64,000 bases of DNA from Deinococcus betulae. GTDB taxonomy: Bacteria > Deinococcota > Deinococci > Deinococcales > Deinococcaceae. Location: NCBI RefSeq assembly GCF_020166395.1, contig NZ_JAIQXU010000005.1, positions 114,735 to 178,734 on the forward strand, read 5' to 3'. Position 1 is the first letter of the stretch; each line of letters starts with the position of its first letter. A program made the translations under genes and the position numbers. The notes under the pieces were generated by a model. The model did no database searches, was not told the DNA's origin, and saw only the letters and a list, made by a program, of their open reading frames with translations. Below, one piece after another: positions 20,840-30,002 of the stretch.

Positions 20840-20999
20840 TAGTCTGCAAGGCCAACATCTGGGATTTCCTGATGTGGAAACGCCACGCCCGTCAGCCCGC
20901 TTGTGCCTGCTCTTCTGCGGGGCTCTTTAAGTTTGCTGCGCGGTCTCCCAAGTCCGCCCGGATGTCATCGGTTCTGCCACCGATGTCATCGGAGTTCGG
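20840..20999 (-). repeat. Dispersed intergenic repeat, copy B
   Basis: It fills the gap between the convergent argC and YdeI-like genes. Read on the minus strand it carries CCGATGACATCCGGGCGGAC, GCAGAAGAGCAGGCAC and GACGGGCGTGGCGTTTCCAC, in the same order as copies A and C. A weaker ACATC/GATGT stem lies at 20855-20875. Confidence 0.65.
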
Positions 21000-21539
21000 C
21001 TAGCGCATCCCCCCAAATTGCTTGTTCGCCCGCGTCTTGCTCACAAAGTTGCTCAGGCGCGCGGCAAACACCTCGGGCTGGCGGCGGGCTTCTTCGATAT
21101 ACCCCACCCGGATGCGCTGATACAGCGCGGGAAAGGCCTGGAAGTTGGCCCAGGTCTGCGGGTCTGCCTGCAGCGCAGCCTGGATATCCGGGGCGACCTG
21201 AAAGTGCTCTGTGGACAGGTCGGGCAGCACGGCGCGGCCCGCAGCGGTCATCCGGCCCTCGGCGATCAGGCGGCGGGCCCGCTCGCGGTTCAGCTCGGTC
21301 CAGTGGCTGCGCGGGCGCCGGGGCGTAAAGCGCTGCGCCAGGCGCGCGTCGTCCAGGCGCTTGGCGATGCCGTCAATCCAGCCAAAGCACAGCGCTTCTT
21401 CTACTGAGTCCAGATAAGGCACGCTGGGCTTGGTGCTGTCCCGGATCAGCCAGATTTCCGTTTTCTGGGCGCTGTGGGTCTCCAGCCAGGTTCGCCAGGC
21501 AGCGCGGTCCGGGGCATGCAGGGTTTCGGTGATGTCCAT
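21000..21539 (-). CDS. YdeI/OmpD-associated family protein
   Basis: 179 residues. The N-terminal DRAAWRTWLETHSAQKTEIWLIRDST, the central LDSVEEALCFGWIDGIAKRLDDARLAQRFTPRRPRS (seen as LCFGWIDG and RFTPRR), and the C-terminal RLSNFVSKTRANKQFGG match the YdeI family, sometimes called OmpD-associated or bacteriocin-protection proteins. Biochemical function is not established. It is monocistronic. It is convergent with argC across repeat B and divergent from proA. Confidence 0.85.
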   Translation of the reverse strand: MDITETLHAPDRAAWRTWLETHSAQKTEIWLIRDSTKPSVPYLDSVEEALCFGWIDGIAKRLDDARLAQRFTPRRPRSHWTELNRERARRLIAEGRMTAAGRAVLPDLSTEHFQVAPDIQAALQADPQTWANFQAFPALYQRIRVGYIEEARRQPEVFAARLSNFVSKTRANKQFGGMR

Positions 21540-21636
21540 ACGGGGCTCCTGGGGCGCGGCGGCTAAGCCAGACCTCTCATTCTTTCGGCGCGGCGGCGCC
21601 CTGCCTACCCCACGCCTGGGTGTGCCCGGCCGGCCC

Positions 21637-21645
21637 TGCTAGCCT
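21637..21645 (+). promoter_or_regulatory. Extended -10 box for proA (leaderless)
   Basis: TGCTAGCCT ends six bases before the ATG at 21652. The same nonamer precedes mnmE. Confidence 0.55.
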
Positions 21646-21651
21646 CGGGCC

Positions 21652-22932
21652 ATGAGTGCCCCCAACGCCACGATTCAGGAGATGGGCGTGCGCGCCCGGC
21701 AGGCTGCGCGGACCCTGCGCTCGCTGCCTACCGCGCGCAAGGTGGCGGCGCTGACCGCGTTGGCGGCGGGCCTGCGGGCCAGCGCTGACGCCGTCCTGGC
21801 CGCCAACGCGCAGGATGTCCAGGCCGCTCTGGCTGCGAGCCTGCCTGACCCGATGGTGGCCCGCCTGCGCCTGACACCTGCCGCGCTGGACAGCTTGGCG
21901 GCGGATGTCGAGGCCGTCTCGCGCCTGCCTGACCCGGTGGGCGAGCAGAGCCCGGTGCAGGTCCAGCCCAGCGGCATCCGGGTGGGCACGCGCCGGGTGC
22001 CGCTGGGCGTGCTGGGCGTGATCTACGAAAGTCGGCCCAATGTCACCGTGGATGTGGCGGCGCTGGCCCTCATGAGTGGCAACGCGGTGATTCTGCGCGG
22101 CGGTAAGGAAACCGTGCACAGCAACGCTGCGCTAGAGGAAGTGATTCACGCCGCTTTGCAGGCCCAGGGGCTGCCGGCCCAGGCCGTCCAGGTCATCCGC
22201 GACCCGGCCCGTGAGCGAGTCCTGGAACTCCTGACCCTGGACGAGTGGGTGGACGCCATCATTCCGCGCGGCGGGGCGGGGCTCCACCGCTTTTGCGTGG
22301 AGAACGCCACCGTGCCGGTCATCGTGGGCGGCATTGGCGTGGTCCACATTTACCTGGACGCCTCGTTCACGCGAGACCTACTGGATAGAGAGAAGGCCGC
22401 GCAACTCCTCCACAACGCCAAGGTGCAAAAGCCCAGCGCCTGCAACGCCCTGGACACCCTGCTGGTGGACCGCGCGGCGCTGGATGTCCTCCCTGACCTG
22501 CTGCGCCCCCTGCTGGACAGCGGCGTGGCCCTGCGCGCCGACCCCGAGGCCCTGGCGGTGCTGGCCGCCGCTGGCCTGAGTGCCGAGCCCGCCACCGAGG
22601 CCGATTACGGCACCGAATTTCTGGCCCTGACGCTGAGTCTCAAGGTAGTGGCGGGTCTGAACGAGGCGCTGGACTTTATTGCGGCGCACGGCAACCACAC
22701 TGATGTCATCCTGACCCGCGACCCCGCCCAGGCCGAGCGCTTTGTGCAGGATGTGGACAGCGCGGCCGTGATGGTGAACGCCAGCCCCCGTTTCAACGAC
22801 GGTGGGCAACTGGGCCTGGGCGCCGAGGTGGCCATCAGCACCCAGAAATTGCACGCCCGTGGCCCGATGGGGCTGAGGGAATTGACCACGACGAAGTGGG
22901 TGGTAGAGGGCAATGGGGAAGTCAGGGTGTAG
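21652..22932 (+). CDS. proA: Glutamate-5-semialdehyde dehydrogenase
   Basis: 426 residues. It reduces gamma-glutamyl phosphate with NADPH in proline synthesis. The family order is clear: [32 protein letters not shown] (about 123-153), then the catalytic Cys264 in [14 protein letters not shown], then [10 protein letters not shown] and a C-terminal [20 protein letters not shown]. proB is not next to it. The leaderless-type -10 box supports the start. A terminator follows at 22956. Confidence 0.95.
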   Translation: MSAPNATIQEMGVRARQAARTLRSLPTARKVAALTALAAGLRASADAVLAANAQDVQAALAASLPDPMVARLRLTPAALDSLAADVEAVSRLPDPVGEQSPVQVQPSGIRVGTRRVPLGVLGVIYESRPNVTVDVAALALMSGNAVILRGGKETVHSNAALEEVIHAALQAQGLPAQAVQVIRDPARERVLELLTLDEWVDAIIPRGGAGLHRFCVENATVPVIVGGIGVVHIYLDASFTRDLLDREKAAQLLHNAKVQKPSACNALDTLLVDRAALDVLPDLLRPLLDSGVALRADPEALAVLAAAGLSAEPATEADYGTEFLALTLSLKVVAGLNEALDFIAAHGNHTDVILTRDPAQAERFVQDVDSAAVMVNASPRFNDGGQLGLGAEVAISTQKLHARGPMGLRELTTTKWVVEGNGEVRV

Positions 22933-22955
22933 GGCTGCGGGCCACCCCCAGCCAG

Positions 22956-22999
22956 AGGCGGCACAGGAGTGAACTTCCCTGCGCCGCCTTCTCTATCTT
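22956..22999 (+). terminator. Intrinsic terminator after proA
   Basis: AGGCGGC pairs with GCCGCCT across a loop that can itself fold, followed by TCTCTATCTTTTCTT. Confidence 0.6.
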
Positions 23000-23002
23000 T
23001 TC

Positions 23003-24889
23003 TTACACCCCAAGCGGCACGTCCACGCCCAGTTCCGCCAGCACCGTCCGAATCGCCTGGGCGTCAATGCCGGCTCTGGCATGAACACTCTCGGCGGTGG
23101 CGTGCTCCTGAAACTCGTCGGGAATGCCCAGCACCCGCACAGGCACTTGCAAGCTCTCAGCATTCAGGAATTCCAGCACGGCGCTGCCGAAACCACCGAC
23201 CACGGTGTTGTCCTCCACGGTCACGAGCGCGCGGGCGGTCCGGGCCAGGGTGCGCAGCATGGCTTCGTCCAGCGGTTTGACAAAGCGGGCGTTCACCACG
23301 CCGACACCGCTCAGCCCCGCCGCCGCTTTCTCGGCGTACTCCAGTGCCTTGCCGCCCGCCAGGATGACCACCTCGTCGCCGCCCTGCACCCGCTCCCATT
23401 CTCCCCAGGTCAGCGTGGGCCAGGTGCCCGCCGCCACGGGGGCCGTGTTGCCGCGCGGATAGCGGATGGCAAAGGGGCCGTCATGCTCCCGGGCGTATTT
23501 CAGCATGCCGCGCAGTTCGGCGGCGTCTCTGGGCAGGCCAAGGCGCACGCCGGGAATAGAGCGCAGGTAGCTCAGGTCAAACACGCCGTTGTGGGTGGCG
23601 CCGTCGGCCCCCACGATGCCCGCGCGGTCAATGGCAAAGGTCACGTTCAGATTTTCGATAGCCACGTCATGCAGCACCTGGTCGTAGGCGCGTTGCAGAA
23701 AGGTGGAATAGATAGCGACCACCGGGCGCAGCCCCTGCAGCGCCATGCCGGCGGCGGCTGTGACCGCGACCTCCTCGGCAATCCCCACATCCAGGTAACG
23801 GTTGGGGTGGGCCCTGCTGTACTCGACCAGGCCGCTGCCCTCGCGCATGGCAGGCGTGACCACGAAGGTGCGGGGGTCCTGGGCGGCCAGTTCGGTCACG
23901 GCGTCACCAAAGGCATTGCTCCAGCTGTACGCCTTGCTGGGGCTGAAGTCCCCGGTGGCGGGGTCAAATTTGCCGGGGCCGTGCCAGTAGATGGGGTCAG
24001 CCTCGGCGTAACTCAGGCCTTTGCCCTTCTTGGTCACCACATGCAGGATGGTCGGCCCGTCCAGGTCTACCAGGCGTTCCATCAGCCAGGCGAGTTCCTG
24101 CACGTCGTGGCCGTCCACCGGCCCCACGTAGCGCACGCCCATGGCGGCGAAAGGATTGACGCTGGCCGGGTCAAAGAAGTGCCGCGTCGAACTCTTGGCA
24201 CGGCTCATCAGGCTGGCCAGCGGTTTGCTGACGGCCTCTACGGCCTTTTTGCCGGCGCCCTCACCCTCCTGAAACCACTTCTGGACCTGCAAGCCACGCA
24301 TGAACTTGTTGAGGCCTCCCACGTTCTCCGAGATACTCATCTCGTTGTCGTTCAGGACAATCAGCATCCGGCGGTTCATGTCGCCGATGGTGTTCAGGGC
24401 GGCCAGGGCCATGCCGCCGGTCAGGGCGCCGTCGCCAATCACGGCGGCGACCCGGTAGTCCTGGCCCAGTGCGTCGCGCGCCACCGCCATGCCCAGCGCG
24501 TTGGCGAGGCTGGTGCTGGCGTGGCCCACCGTAATCGCGTCGTGTTCGGACTCGCTGACCTTGGTAAAGCCGCTCAGGCCCCCCTCTTTCTTGATGGTGG
24601 GCATCTGCTCCCGGCGGCCGGTGAGCATCTTGTGGGCGTAGGCCTGGTGGCCCACGTCAAAAAGGATGCGGTCGCGCGGCGAATTGAGGACATAGTGCAA
24701 GGCCACGATCACATCGGTGGCCCCCAGGCTGCTCGCCAGGTGCAGGCCGCCCACCGAACACACGCGCACGATCTCGTCCCGCAGTTCCTGGGACAGCAGG
24801 GGCAGCTGCTCGCGGGTCAGCCTTTTTAGATCGGCGGGCGCCTGAATCCCGTCCAGCAGGGGCGTGAGGCTGTCGGCAGCACGTTCCAT
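23003..24889 (-). CDS. dxs: 1-deoxy-D-xylulose-5-phosphate synthase
   Basis: 628 residues. It condenses pyruvate and glyceraldehyde 3-phosphate with thiamine diphosphate, the first step of the MEP isoprenoid pathway, feeding carotenoid and quinone synthesis. The TPP motif is [20 protein letters not shown] with the distal NDNEMSIS. The pyrimidine and transketolase C-terminal domains follow ([38 protein letters not shown]). ATG 24889 overlaps the stop of the upstream lipoprotein gene as ATGA, with GGAGGTC as ribosome site inside that gene. Confidence 0.96.
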   Translation of the reverse strand: MERAADSLTPLLDGIQAPADLKRLTREQLPLLSQELRDEIVRVCSVGGLHLASSLGATDVIVALHYVLNSPRDRILFDVGHQAYAHKMLTGRREQMPTIKKEGGLSGFTKVSESEHDAITVGHASTSLANALGMAVARDALGQDYRVAAVIGDGALTGGMALAALNTIGDMNRRMLIVLNDNEMSISENVGGLNKFMRGLQVQKWFQEGEGAGKKAVEAVSKPLASLMSRAKSSTRHFFDPASVNPFAAMGVRYVGPVDGHDVQELAWLMERLVDLDGPTILHVVTKKGKGLSYAEADPIYWHGPGKFDPATGDFSPSKAYSWSNAFGDAVTELAAQDPRTFVVTPAMREGSGLVEYSRAHPNRYLDVGIAEEVAVTAAAGMALQGLRPVVAIYSTFLQRAYDQVLHDVAIENLNVTFAIDRAGIVGADGATHNGVFDLSYLRSIPGVRLGLPRDAAELRGMLKYAREHDGPFAIRYPRGNTAPVAAGTWPTLTWGEWERVQGGDEVVILAGGKALEYAEKAAAGLSGVGVVNARFVKPLDEAMLRTLARTARALVTVEDNTVVGGFGSAVLEFLNAESLQVPVRVLGIPDEFQEHATAESVHARAGIDAQAIRTVLAELGVDVPLGV

Positions 24890-25575
24890 CACTGACCTCC
24901 GGGGCGGGCCGAGAAATTGCGGCCGGTCAGCAGCAGGCCTTCGGGCGTGCGCACCTCGCCCACATAGGGGGCAAACCACAGCTGCTGCGTGGCGGGAAAC
25001 AGGCCGCCTAGCGTGTCGCTGATTTGCCGCGTGACCACCCAGACCTCAAAGCGGCCGCCGGGGGTCTGCACGGTGCGGCGGTCCTGCACGGTGTAGCTGT
25101 AGTTCAGGGTGCCGCGCGCCTGCTCTTTGCCGTCGTCGCCGCTCACCGTGATCTGAGACTGGCCCTGCCAGGTCAGTCCCAGGCGCCAGGCCGTCTGGGC
25201 GGGTAACTCCAGCCACGCCGGCTCCAGCCTAATGTTCACGCCGGGCTTGCGCAGCCCCAGCAGCCGCACCCCCGAAGCGTCCACCGTCCGGTACCAGGTC
25301 TGGTCGGCGCCGCGCCCAGCGAGTTGAAAGGCCTGTGCGCTCTGGCTGCCATACACCGTGACGCCCAGTGCCCGCAGCGTGTAAGCCGGGGCGCCGCTGC
25401 CCTCGCCCTCGGGCAGGTAACTCCAGGCCAGCCCGGTCTCATGGGGGTAGAACGACACTGCCGAGACCGGCGTACTGGCCTGAACCGTGGTCGTGGCCTG
25501 CGGCGCGCAGGCTGCCAGGGGGAGCAGGAAGGGCAGCGCGGTCAGCCACACGCGAAGGGAAGGGGAGGCCGACAT
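24889..25575 (-). CDS. Putative lipoprotein upstream of dxs
   Basis: 228 residues, family not recognised. [23 protein letters not shown] is a lipoprotein signal with the lipobox Cys at about residue 23. The mature part is beta-rich ([60 protein letters not shown]). This organisation resembles envelope proteins with a DUF3108/TapB-like beta barrel. It is translationally coupled to dxs by ATGA. I chose the ATG at 25575 because it gives a compact signal; in-frame ATGs exist at 25599 and further up. Confidence 0.7.
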   Translation of the reverse strand: MSASPSLRVWLTALPFLLPLAACAPQATTTVQASTPVSAVSFYPHETGLAWSYLPEGEGSGAPAYTLRALGVTVYGSQSAQAFQLAGRGADQTWYRTVDASGVRLLGLRKPGVNIRLEPAWLELPAQTAWRLGLTWQGQSQITVSGDDGKEQARGTLNYSYTVQDRRTVQTPGGRFEVWVVTRQISDTLGGLFPATQQLWFAPYVGEVRTPEGLLLTGRNFSARPGGQ

Positions 25576-25878
25576 GCCACCGAGCTTAAAACAACGCATC
25601 GCCTTCATTCTGTCAGCAAATATGAAGTTTTCCTGACGGTCATCGATCAGAAGGTGCACGCGGCAAAGGGGGTAAGCCCATGCAGGCCGCTGGAGGCGCG
25701 GAGAATCGGCTGTCAGGACTCTTCACGCCGGTTCTCCAGTCACTGGACTGTCCACCTGAAAGGTCTTCAGGCTGAGGGACGGGCGCAGTGCCGCAGGAGT
25801 AAGGGAGGGGGCAGACGTAGAGCTTGCTCGTCAGTGCGGATTTATCGGCGTGACAGACGGAACCCCTATTGAGGCAGC
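25576..25878. other. Intergenic region between the dxs operon and pspA
   Basis: About 300 bases with no supported gene. The first 100 bases probably hold the promoter of the lipoprotein-dxs operon. Weak inverted repeats are present, but no known RNA element was recognised. Confidence 0.4.
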
Positions 25879-25908
25879 AAAAAACATCCGGACCTTCGCC
25901 CGGATGTT
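25879..25908 (-). terminator. Intrinsic terminator after pspA
   Basis: AACATCCGG pairs with CCGGATGTT, followed on the minus strand by TTTTTTGCTG. Confidence 0.85.
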
Positions 25909-25929
25909 CTGAACGCGTGCTGGTGCCGT

Positions 25930-26625
25930 TTAGCCGCCGCTCTTTTCGCCGGCGCTGCCCGGCTCGCCCTGCACTTTCGCCTTCAGGGCCGCAAAGGCGT
26001 CGTCCAGCTCGCGGCCCCGGCCCAGGTCCTTCAGTTGGGCGTCAAAGTCATTGTCCTGGCGCAGGTCGCTCATGGCGCGGTTGCGGTCTTCCAGGCCCTG
26101 CACTTTCGCCTCCATTTCTTCAAAGGCGTCCATGGCCCCGCCCGCCTTGTCAAAGCCCGAGACGCGGTCCAGTGTCGCCCCGGCCTGGGCGGTCTTTTGC
26201 CGCGCAGCCAGCAGGGACTTCTTGGATTCCATCTCGTCAATCTTGGCTTCCAGGGCGCGCAGCTGGGTTTTGAGTTGCTCGACCGTTTGAGTTTGCTGGC
26301 CCAACTGCTCTTCAAAGCCGGTGGCTAGGTCACGGGCGTTCTGGGCGCGTCGCAGGGCCTCGCGGGCCAGTTCCTCGCTGCCGCCGCGCAGGGCCTCCTC
26401 GGCTTTTTTCTCGTATTCGCTGCCCAGGCGGCGGTTGGTGCTGGCTTCACGTTCCAGCTTGGCGTTCTGGCTCATGGCGTCAGCCACTTCGCTGCGGGCC
26501 TCGGCGTAGGCGGCGCGCATGTCGCGCAGGGCCTGCTCGATAATCTTGCCCGGGTCTTCGGCGCGGCTAATCAGGTCGTTGACGTTGGCGCGCAGCAGGC
26601 GGGACAGGCGGTCAAGGATGGTCAT
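25930..26625 (-). CDS. pspA: PspA/IM30 family membrane-stress protein
   Basis: 231 residues, almost entirely coiled coil. The N-terminus TILDRLSRLLRANVNDLISRAEDPGKIIEQALRDM is the amphipathic helix and helix 1 of PspA/Vipp1 proteins. RRLGSEYEKKAEEAL and the long Gln/Glu/Lys helices follow. These proteins oligomerise on the inner face of the membrane and help maintain it under stress. The ATG at 26625 follows GAGGAAAACCC; upstream in-frame codons do not fit the family. No pspF or pspBC partners are next to it. Confidence 0.92.
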   Translation of the reverse strand: MTILDRLSRLLRANVNDLISRAEDPGKIIEQALRDMRAAYAEARSEVADAMSQNAKLEREASTNRRLGSEYEKKAEEALRGGSEELAREALRRAQNARDLATGFEEQLGQQTQTVEQLKTQLRALEAKIDEMESKKSLLAARQKTAQAGATLDRVSGFDKAGGAMDAFEEMEAKVQGLEDRNRAMSDLRQDNDFDAQLKDLGRGRELDDAFAALKAKVQGEPGSAGEKSGG

Positions 26626-27028
26626 GGGGGTTTTCCTCCTGAGAATGGGACTTGCCGCCATCATGACGCCTGGAGGCCGTGCTGACAGCCGCTTCCCGGC
26701 AAGCCTCAAGGCTCGCTCAAGCTCTGCTGAGGGCCATACGGCAGGGGGCCAGCTGTTGGCGCAGAGACCCTGTTTGAAAGCAGAGCAGTGCCCCAGTGAG
26801 GGATGAGTGCTCACTGGGGCTCAGACGAGTGGTCCTCTCAGGCCGCCCAGAGAAGATGAAGCTGGACCGTGAGAAAGCCGCGCGAACCTGACGGTGCTTT
26901 GCTTTCGTGCATGGGCTGGATAAAGCGATGGGTATGCAGTGCTGCCCCAGTCTGAGTCAGTGGGACAGTCTCAATCTCGCACGGGCCGCGTGAACTTCAA
27001 GGCGGTCGAGGATTTCCCTCAACTACGC
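26626..27028. other. Intergenic region with one strong hairpin
   Basis: About 400 bases without a supported gene. A perfect 11-bp hairpin (GCCCCAGTGAG/CTCACTGGGGC, 26790-26820, nine-base loop) has no T-tract on either strand. It could be a weak terminator or processing site between the two minus-strand genes. Otherwise I see nothing in it. Confidence 0.45.
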
Positions 27029-27817
27029 TCAGAACACAATTGGTTTCAGGCCGACGCTGTCGCTGCCGCAGGCCACAGTCAGCGAGCCGCCGGCCGGAGT
27101 GACGGTGCAGCCCAGGGCGCGCAGGCCCGAGACCGGGAAAATCAGGTTCTTGCCGTCCGTGGCGGGGGCCAGGGGCAATTCCACAGTGCCGCCTCCCGCC
27201 TGGGCGCTGCGCTGGCCGGCGGTGACGGTCAGGGTGCCGTCTTCTGCCACCAGGCGGAATTTGCCGCCGCCCAGCGAGGTCACCGCCACCACACCGACCA
27301 GGTCGCTGCCCAGGACGTAGGGCTGGCCCTTGCTCACGCCCGCTGGTAAAGCGGCTTTGGCCGCCGCAGCGGGGGCCGCCGCCTGGGCCTGCGCCGTGTC
27401 CACGACGACCAGCGTTTCCTTGTCGCTGATGGGGCTGAGCAGCACGTAGGCCGACACCGGGCCGCTGGCGGCGTCCTTGACCAGCAGCACGCTGGACTTG
27501 CCGCTGGCCTTCCAGTCCCCCTGGGCGCGGGTGCTCAGCTTGCCCCGGACCAGGGGCCGCAGGCTGGCCGGCGCGCTCTGGGCATACAGGCACACCGCCT
27601 GGGCACTGAGCTTCAGCGCGGCGGGACAGGTCAAGATGCGGCCTTTGACCGCTGCACTGACCTCCACCGACAGGGCACTGACCGCCTTGGTGGTGGCCGC
27701 CGAGGACACGCCTTTGGGAGCGGCCGCTGGGGTGGCCGGGGTGGTCGCCTGTGCGGCGGCGGGCGCGCACAGCAGCGCGCTAAGGGTCAGGGTCGCGGAC
27801 AGCACAAGGAAACGCAT
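27029..27817 (-). CDS. Secreted hypothetical protein
   Basis: 262 residues. FLVLSATLTLSALLCAPAAAQ is a signal peptide, followed by an Ala/Pro/Thr-rich linker. The C-terminal 70 residues (LTVTAGQRSAQAGGGTVELPLAP, NLIFPVSGLRALGCTVTPAGGSL) look like a copper-amine-oxidase N-terminal or stalk-type beta domain: a repeating strand pattern with VELP and FPVSGLRALG. There are four Cys in the mature part, which could pair. It is probably periplasmic or cell-wall bound. Function unknown. A TAGCAT box ends nine bases before the ATG. Confidence 0.75.
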   Translation of the reverse strand: MRFLVLSATLTLSALLCAPAAAQATTPATPAAAPKGVSSAATTKAVSALSVEVSAAVKGRILTCPAALKLSAQAVCLYAQSAPASLRPLVRGKLSTRAQGDWKASGKSSVLLVKDAASGPVSAYVLLSPISDKETLVVVDTAQAQAAAPAAAAKAALPAGVSKGQPYVLGSDLVGVVAVTSLGGGKFRLVAEDGTLTVTAGQRSAQAGGGTVELPLAPATDGKNLIFPVSGLRALGCTVTPAGGSLTVACGSDSVGLKPIVF

Positions 27818-28039
27818 ACGCGCCCCATGCTAGGGCCACAGCATGAGCGTGAACTTTGAATCTTGGGTAGGAGGAAGCAGCCAGGAAGCTCTGAAGGGAG
27901 CTGAAATGCGCCGCCAAGAGATGCTCGCGTCTGCTAGGGTCTGTAGGCTAAGGGTACTCAGGCAACGGACAGACAGCGGTAGAAGGCGCCATAAGCAGCA
28001 ATAGGTTGACCAGCACCCGACTTTCGCTCTCACACTGAA

Positions 28040-28067
28040 TTGTTACTAACAGAATTTGATGTAAAAT
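28040..28067 (+). promoter_or_regulatory. Promoter of the putative metallopeptidase gene
   Basis: TTGTTA, a 16-base spacer and TAAAAT, in an A/T-rich stretch unlike the rest of the window. Transcription would begin near 28074, so the protein start is the later ATG at 28115. Confidence 0.55.
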
Positions 28068-28114
28068 ATGACTCTTTGCGGCACAAATCAGGACACTTAT
28101 CACTAGGCTGCCTT

Positions 28115-28759
28115 ATGAGTGAGTACAAAACAACAGCTCAGGACAATTATATTCAGGTTGTTGGAAAGACATTGAAAATTTTGAAAGATACGTGGCAAAT
28201 AACACCACGTCAGGATATTCGTGTTCATCTGGCCGATGAGTGGTGGTCTGGTATTTTCCCCCATTTGACATCCATTGAATATGTCTGGCGCAGGATATAT
28301 CGCTCTAGAGATGAAGCAATATGGGAAAAGTCTGCCGCATGCCACGTTCCATTGAGTCGTTGTGCTCTTATCTTGCTCAGGTCTCGTCCGGCTCCTCGTA
28401 TTTCAGAAGTGTCTGTGGGCAGTCGACTATTTCAACCGGCGAGCAAAGAGGAGCAAGAACATTGGCGGCTGTGCCATGAAATAACGCACGCCTGCACATC
28501 GCACCTCCACCTACCTTTCTGGCTGAACGAGGGACTCGCCATGCTCGTGACTGACCTCTACGCTGAGCGTCAGACCATACAGGTCAGCACGCGACCAGTC
28601 TCACGCGACGAACCCACCCCAAGCATCGACGTGGTGCAACTTCAGAATCTGTCGGAGGATGAGTGGTTGGCCATTTACGCGCAGAGTTACTGGCGCACCC
28701 GGCAACTTTTTGATGAGCATCCCCAGCTTCTTCAGCAGGCCCTCTGCCATTCTCAATGA
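28115..28759 (+). CDS. Putative zinc metallopeptidase (HEXXH), accessory gene
   Basis: 214 residues. HEITHACTSHLHLPFWLNEGLAML contains HEXXH (His121, His125) and a third ligand Glu139 in NEGLA, a gluzincin-type spacing. No signal peptide or membrane segment is seen, so it is likely cytosolic. The family is not recognised. The base composition is clearly more A/T-rich than that of the neighbours, especially in the first half, suggesting transfer. I chose ATG 28115 because a promoter covers 28040-28067. The ribosome site is weak. It is followed by a Cys-rich unknown gene and an IS relic. Confidence 0.72.
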   Translation: MSEYKTTAQDNYIQVVGKTLKILKDTWQITPRQDIRVHLADEWWSGIFPHLTSIEYVWRRIYRSRDEAIWEKSAACHVPLSRCALILLRSRPAPRISEVSVGSRLFQPASKEEQEHWRLCHEITHACTSHLHLPFWLNEGLAMLVTDLYAERQTIQVSTRPVSRDEPTPSIDVVQLQNLSEDEWLAIYAQSYWRTRQLFDEHPQLLQQALCHSQ

Positions 28760-28921
28760 CTCACCGCGAATGCAGGAGACTGTCGCTGTTCCCGATACGA
28801 ATAGTGGAAGGCGAGAGCCCGGCAAGACCTCTGCTCACAACGTGCGTGCCTTTCTCTCTTCTACGGCGTTTAGGCCGAGGTGCATTGCTGTCAAGGAGCG
28901 CGACCGTATGGAAGAACAGGC

Positions 28922-29674
28922 GTGACGCCGTCTCCAGTTCTCTCGCCTGCCCTTCAGGGCAGCATCAATCACATCTATCAAGTGTTTGAGCGGTACCCGT
29001 TACGACGGCATACCGAGGGCTGTCCCTGTGGGTGTCTTTCCCCAGGTGCGGCAGAGGAACTGCACGCGGCACCATTACGTGAACTCACGGCACAGCATCT
29101 CGCTCTTTTCACCATGAAAACCATGACCACGTGGGGGGACGACGTCGATTTCAAGCACTTCCTTCCTCGCCTTCTGGAACTGATCGCCCATGATCAATTG
29201 AGTTCGGCTGAAAGCCTGTTAGGGAAGTTGACTTACGGCCAGTGGTGGTCATGGCCAGATCAGGAATATGCAGCCGTGGACGCCTTCCTGCATGCCTGGT
29301 GGGATGACGTCTTGGCACGTGAAGAGGTCAAGGACCCTTGGGAACCGTGCGAGGTGGCCACAGTTCTTGAAGGGATTGCTCAGGCCTCACACGATCTGAC
29401 GCCCTACCTCACTCACTGGGCAGAGATGAATACGCCATTTGCCGTTCAGCATCTGGCCGCCTTTGTGTTATCGGAGGCTGAGGGGCTGGTGAAGGGCCAG
29501 TTGCAAGGGGCCTATTGGACCAACCGGCCAGCGCAGGCACAGCAGGTCACGCAGTGGTTGCTGGACAGCCAGCAGCAGGCCCGGCTTGAGTCAGCCGCGC
29601 ACACACAGACGGATACCCCACGGCGAGAATGGCTTGAGATGGCTGCGTATACCTTATCGGTCGCCAAGAGCTGA
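28922..29674 (+). CDS. Hypothetical protein with N-terminal CPCGC motif
   Basis: 250 residues. YQVFERYPLRRHTEGCPCGC (Cys34, 36, 38) is followed by LRELTAQHLALFTMKTMTTWGD and FKHFLPRLLELI, then mostly helical sequence. I recall this pattern (Cys cluster, then TWG...FLPRLLEL) from a widespread uncharacterised bacterial family, but no function is known. The GTG at 28922 is chosen because GGAAGAACAGG lies just upstream and the family begins near the INHIYQVFERY segment. It lies in the accessory patch between a metallopeptidase and an IS relic. Confidence 0.7.
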   Translation: MTPSPVLSPALQGSINHIYQVFERYPLRRHTEGCPCGCLSPGAAEELHAAPLRELTAQHLALFTMKTMTTWGDDVDFKHFLPRLLELIAHDQLSSAESLLGKLTYGQWWSWPDQEYAAVDAFLHAWWDDVLAREEVKDPWEPCEVATVLEGIAQASHDLTPYLTHWAEMNTPFAVQHLAAFVLSEAEGLVKGQLQGAYWTNRPAQAQQVTQWLLDSQQQARLESAAHTQTDTPRREWLEMAAYTLSVAKS

Positions 29675-29727
29675 ACCGGGAGGCATGCAAAGCAGGACGG
29701 TGACACCTGTTAACCACCTCTGGTCGT

Positions 29728-29922
29728 TCACCACGCGCTTGTCGTATCAGGTGGCCGGAAGTGTTTGAGGCAGCCAATCAGGCGCTCGATATTCCGTTTC
29801 TTACAGGCAACTGCATCAAAACAGATGCGGATGTCTAGCCCTTGGTCCTTCCGCCTGCGAATCGTGATTCGAATGCGGCAGCTGTGGAGATATTTCCGCA
29901 TGGTAGAGCTGTAGCCCTTCTC
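29728..29922 (-). pseudogene. IS5-type transposase relic, C-terminal part
   Basis: Sixty-four codons plus stop on the minus strand read like the end of a DDE transposase of the IS5 group: EKGYSSTMRKYLHSCRIRI, then IRRRKDQG, then FDAVACKKRNIERLIGCLKHF. KGYSS, IRRRKDQ and KRNIERLIGCLKHF match the conserved block around the catalytic Glu. The frame is broken at its upstream end (a stop precedes EKGY) and no N-terminal part or terminal inverted repeats are seen. It marks an old insertion next to the lower-GC genes. Confidence 0.72.
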
Positions 29923-29986
29923 CTACCACGTGATTAGGGCGAAGGCAAAGCTGTTTCTACGCCCCACAGCCCGCGCCCTTCGCCGG

Positions 29987-29995
29987 TGCTAGCCT
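29987..29995 (+). promoter_or_regulatory. Extended -10 box for mnmE (leaderless)
   Basis: TGCTAGCCT ends seven bases before the GTG at 30003, the same nonamer as at proA. Confidence 0.55.
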
Positions 29996-30002
29996 GCCAG
30001 GC

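Noticed and set aside
23081..24829. 582-codon plus-strand frame
   Set aside because: Fully antisense to dxs; no start signal; composition typical of a shadow frame.
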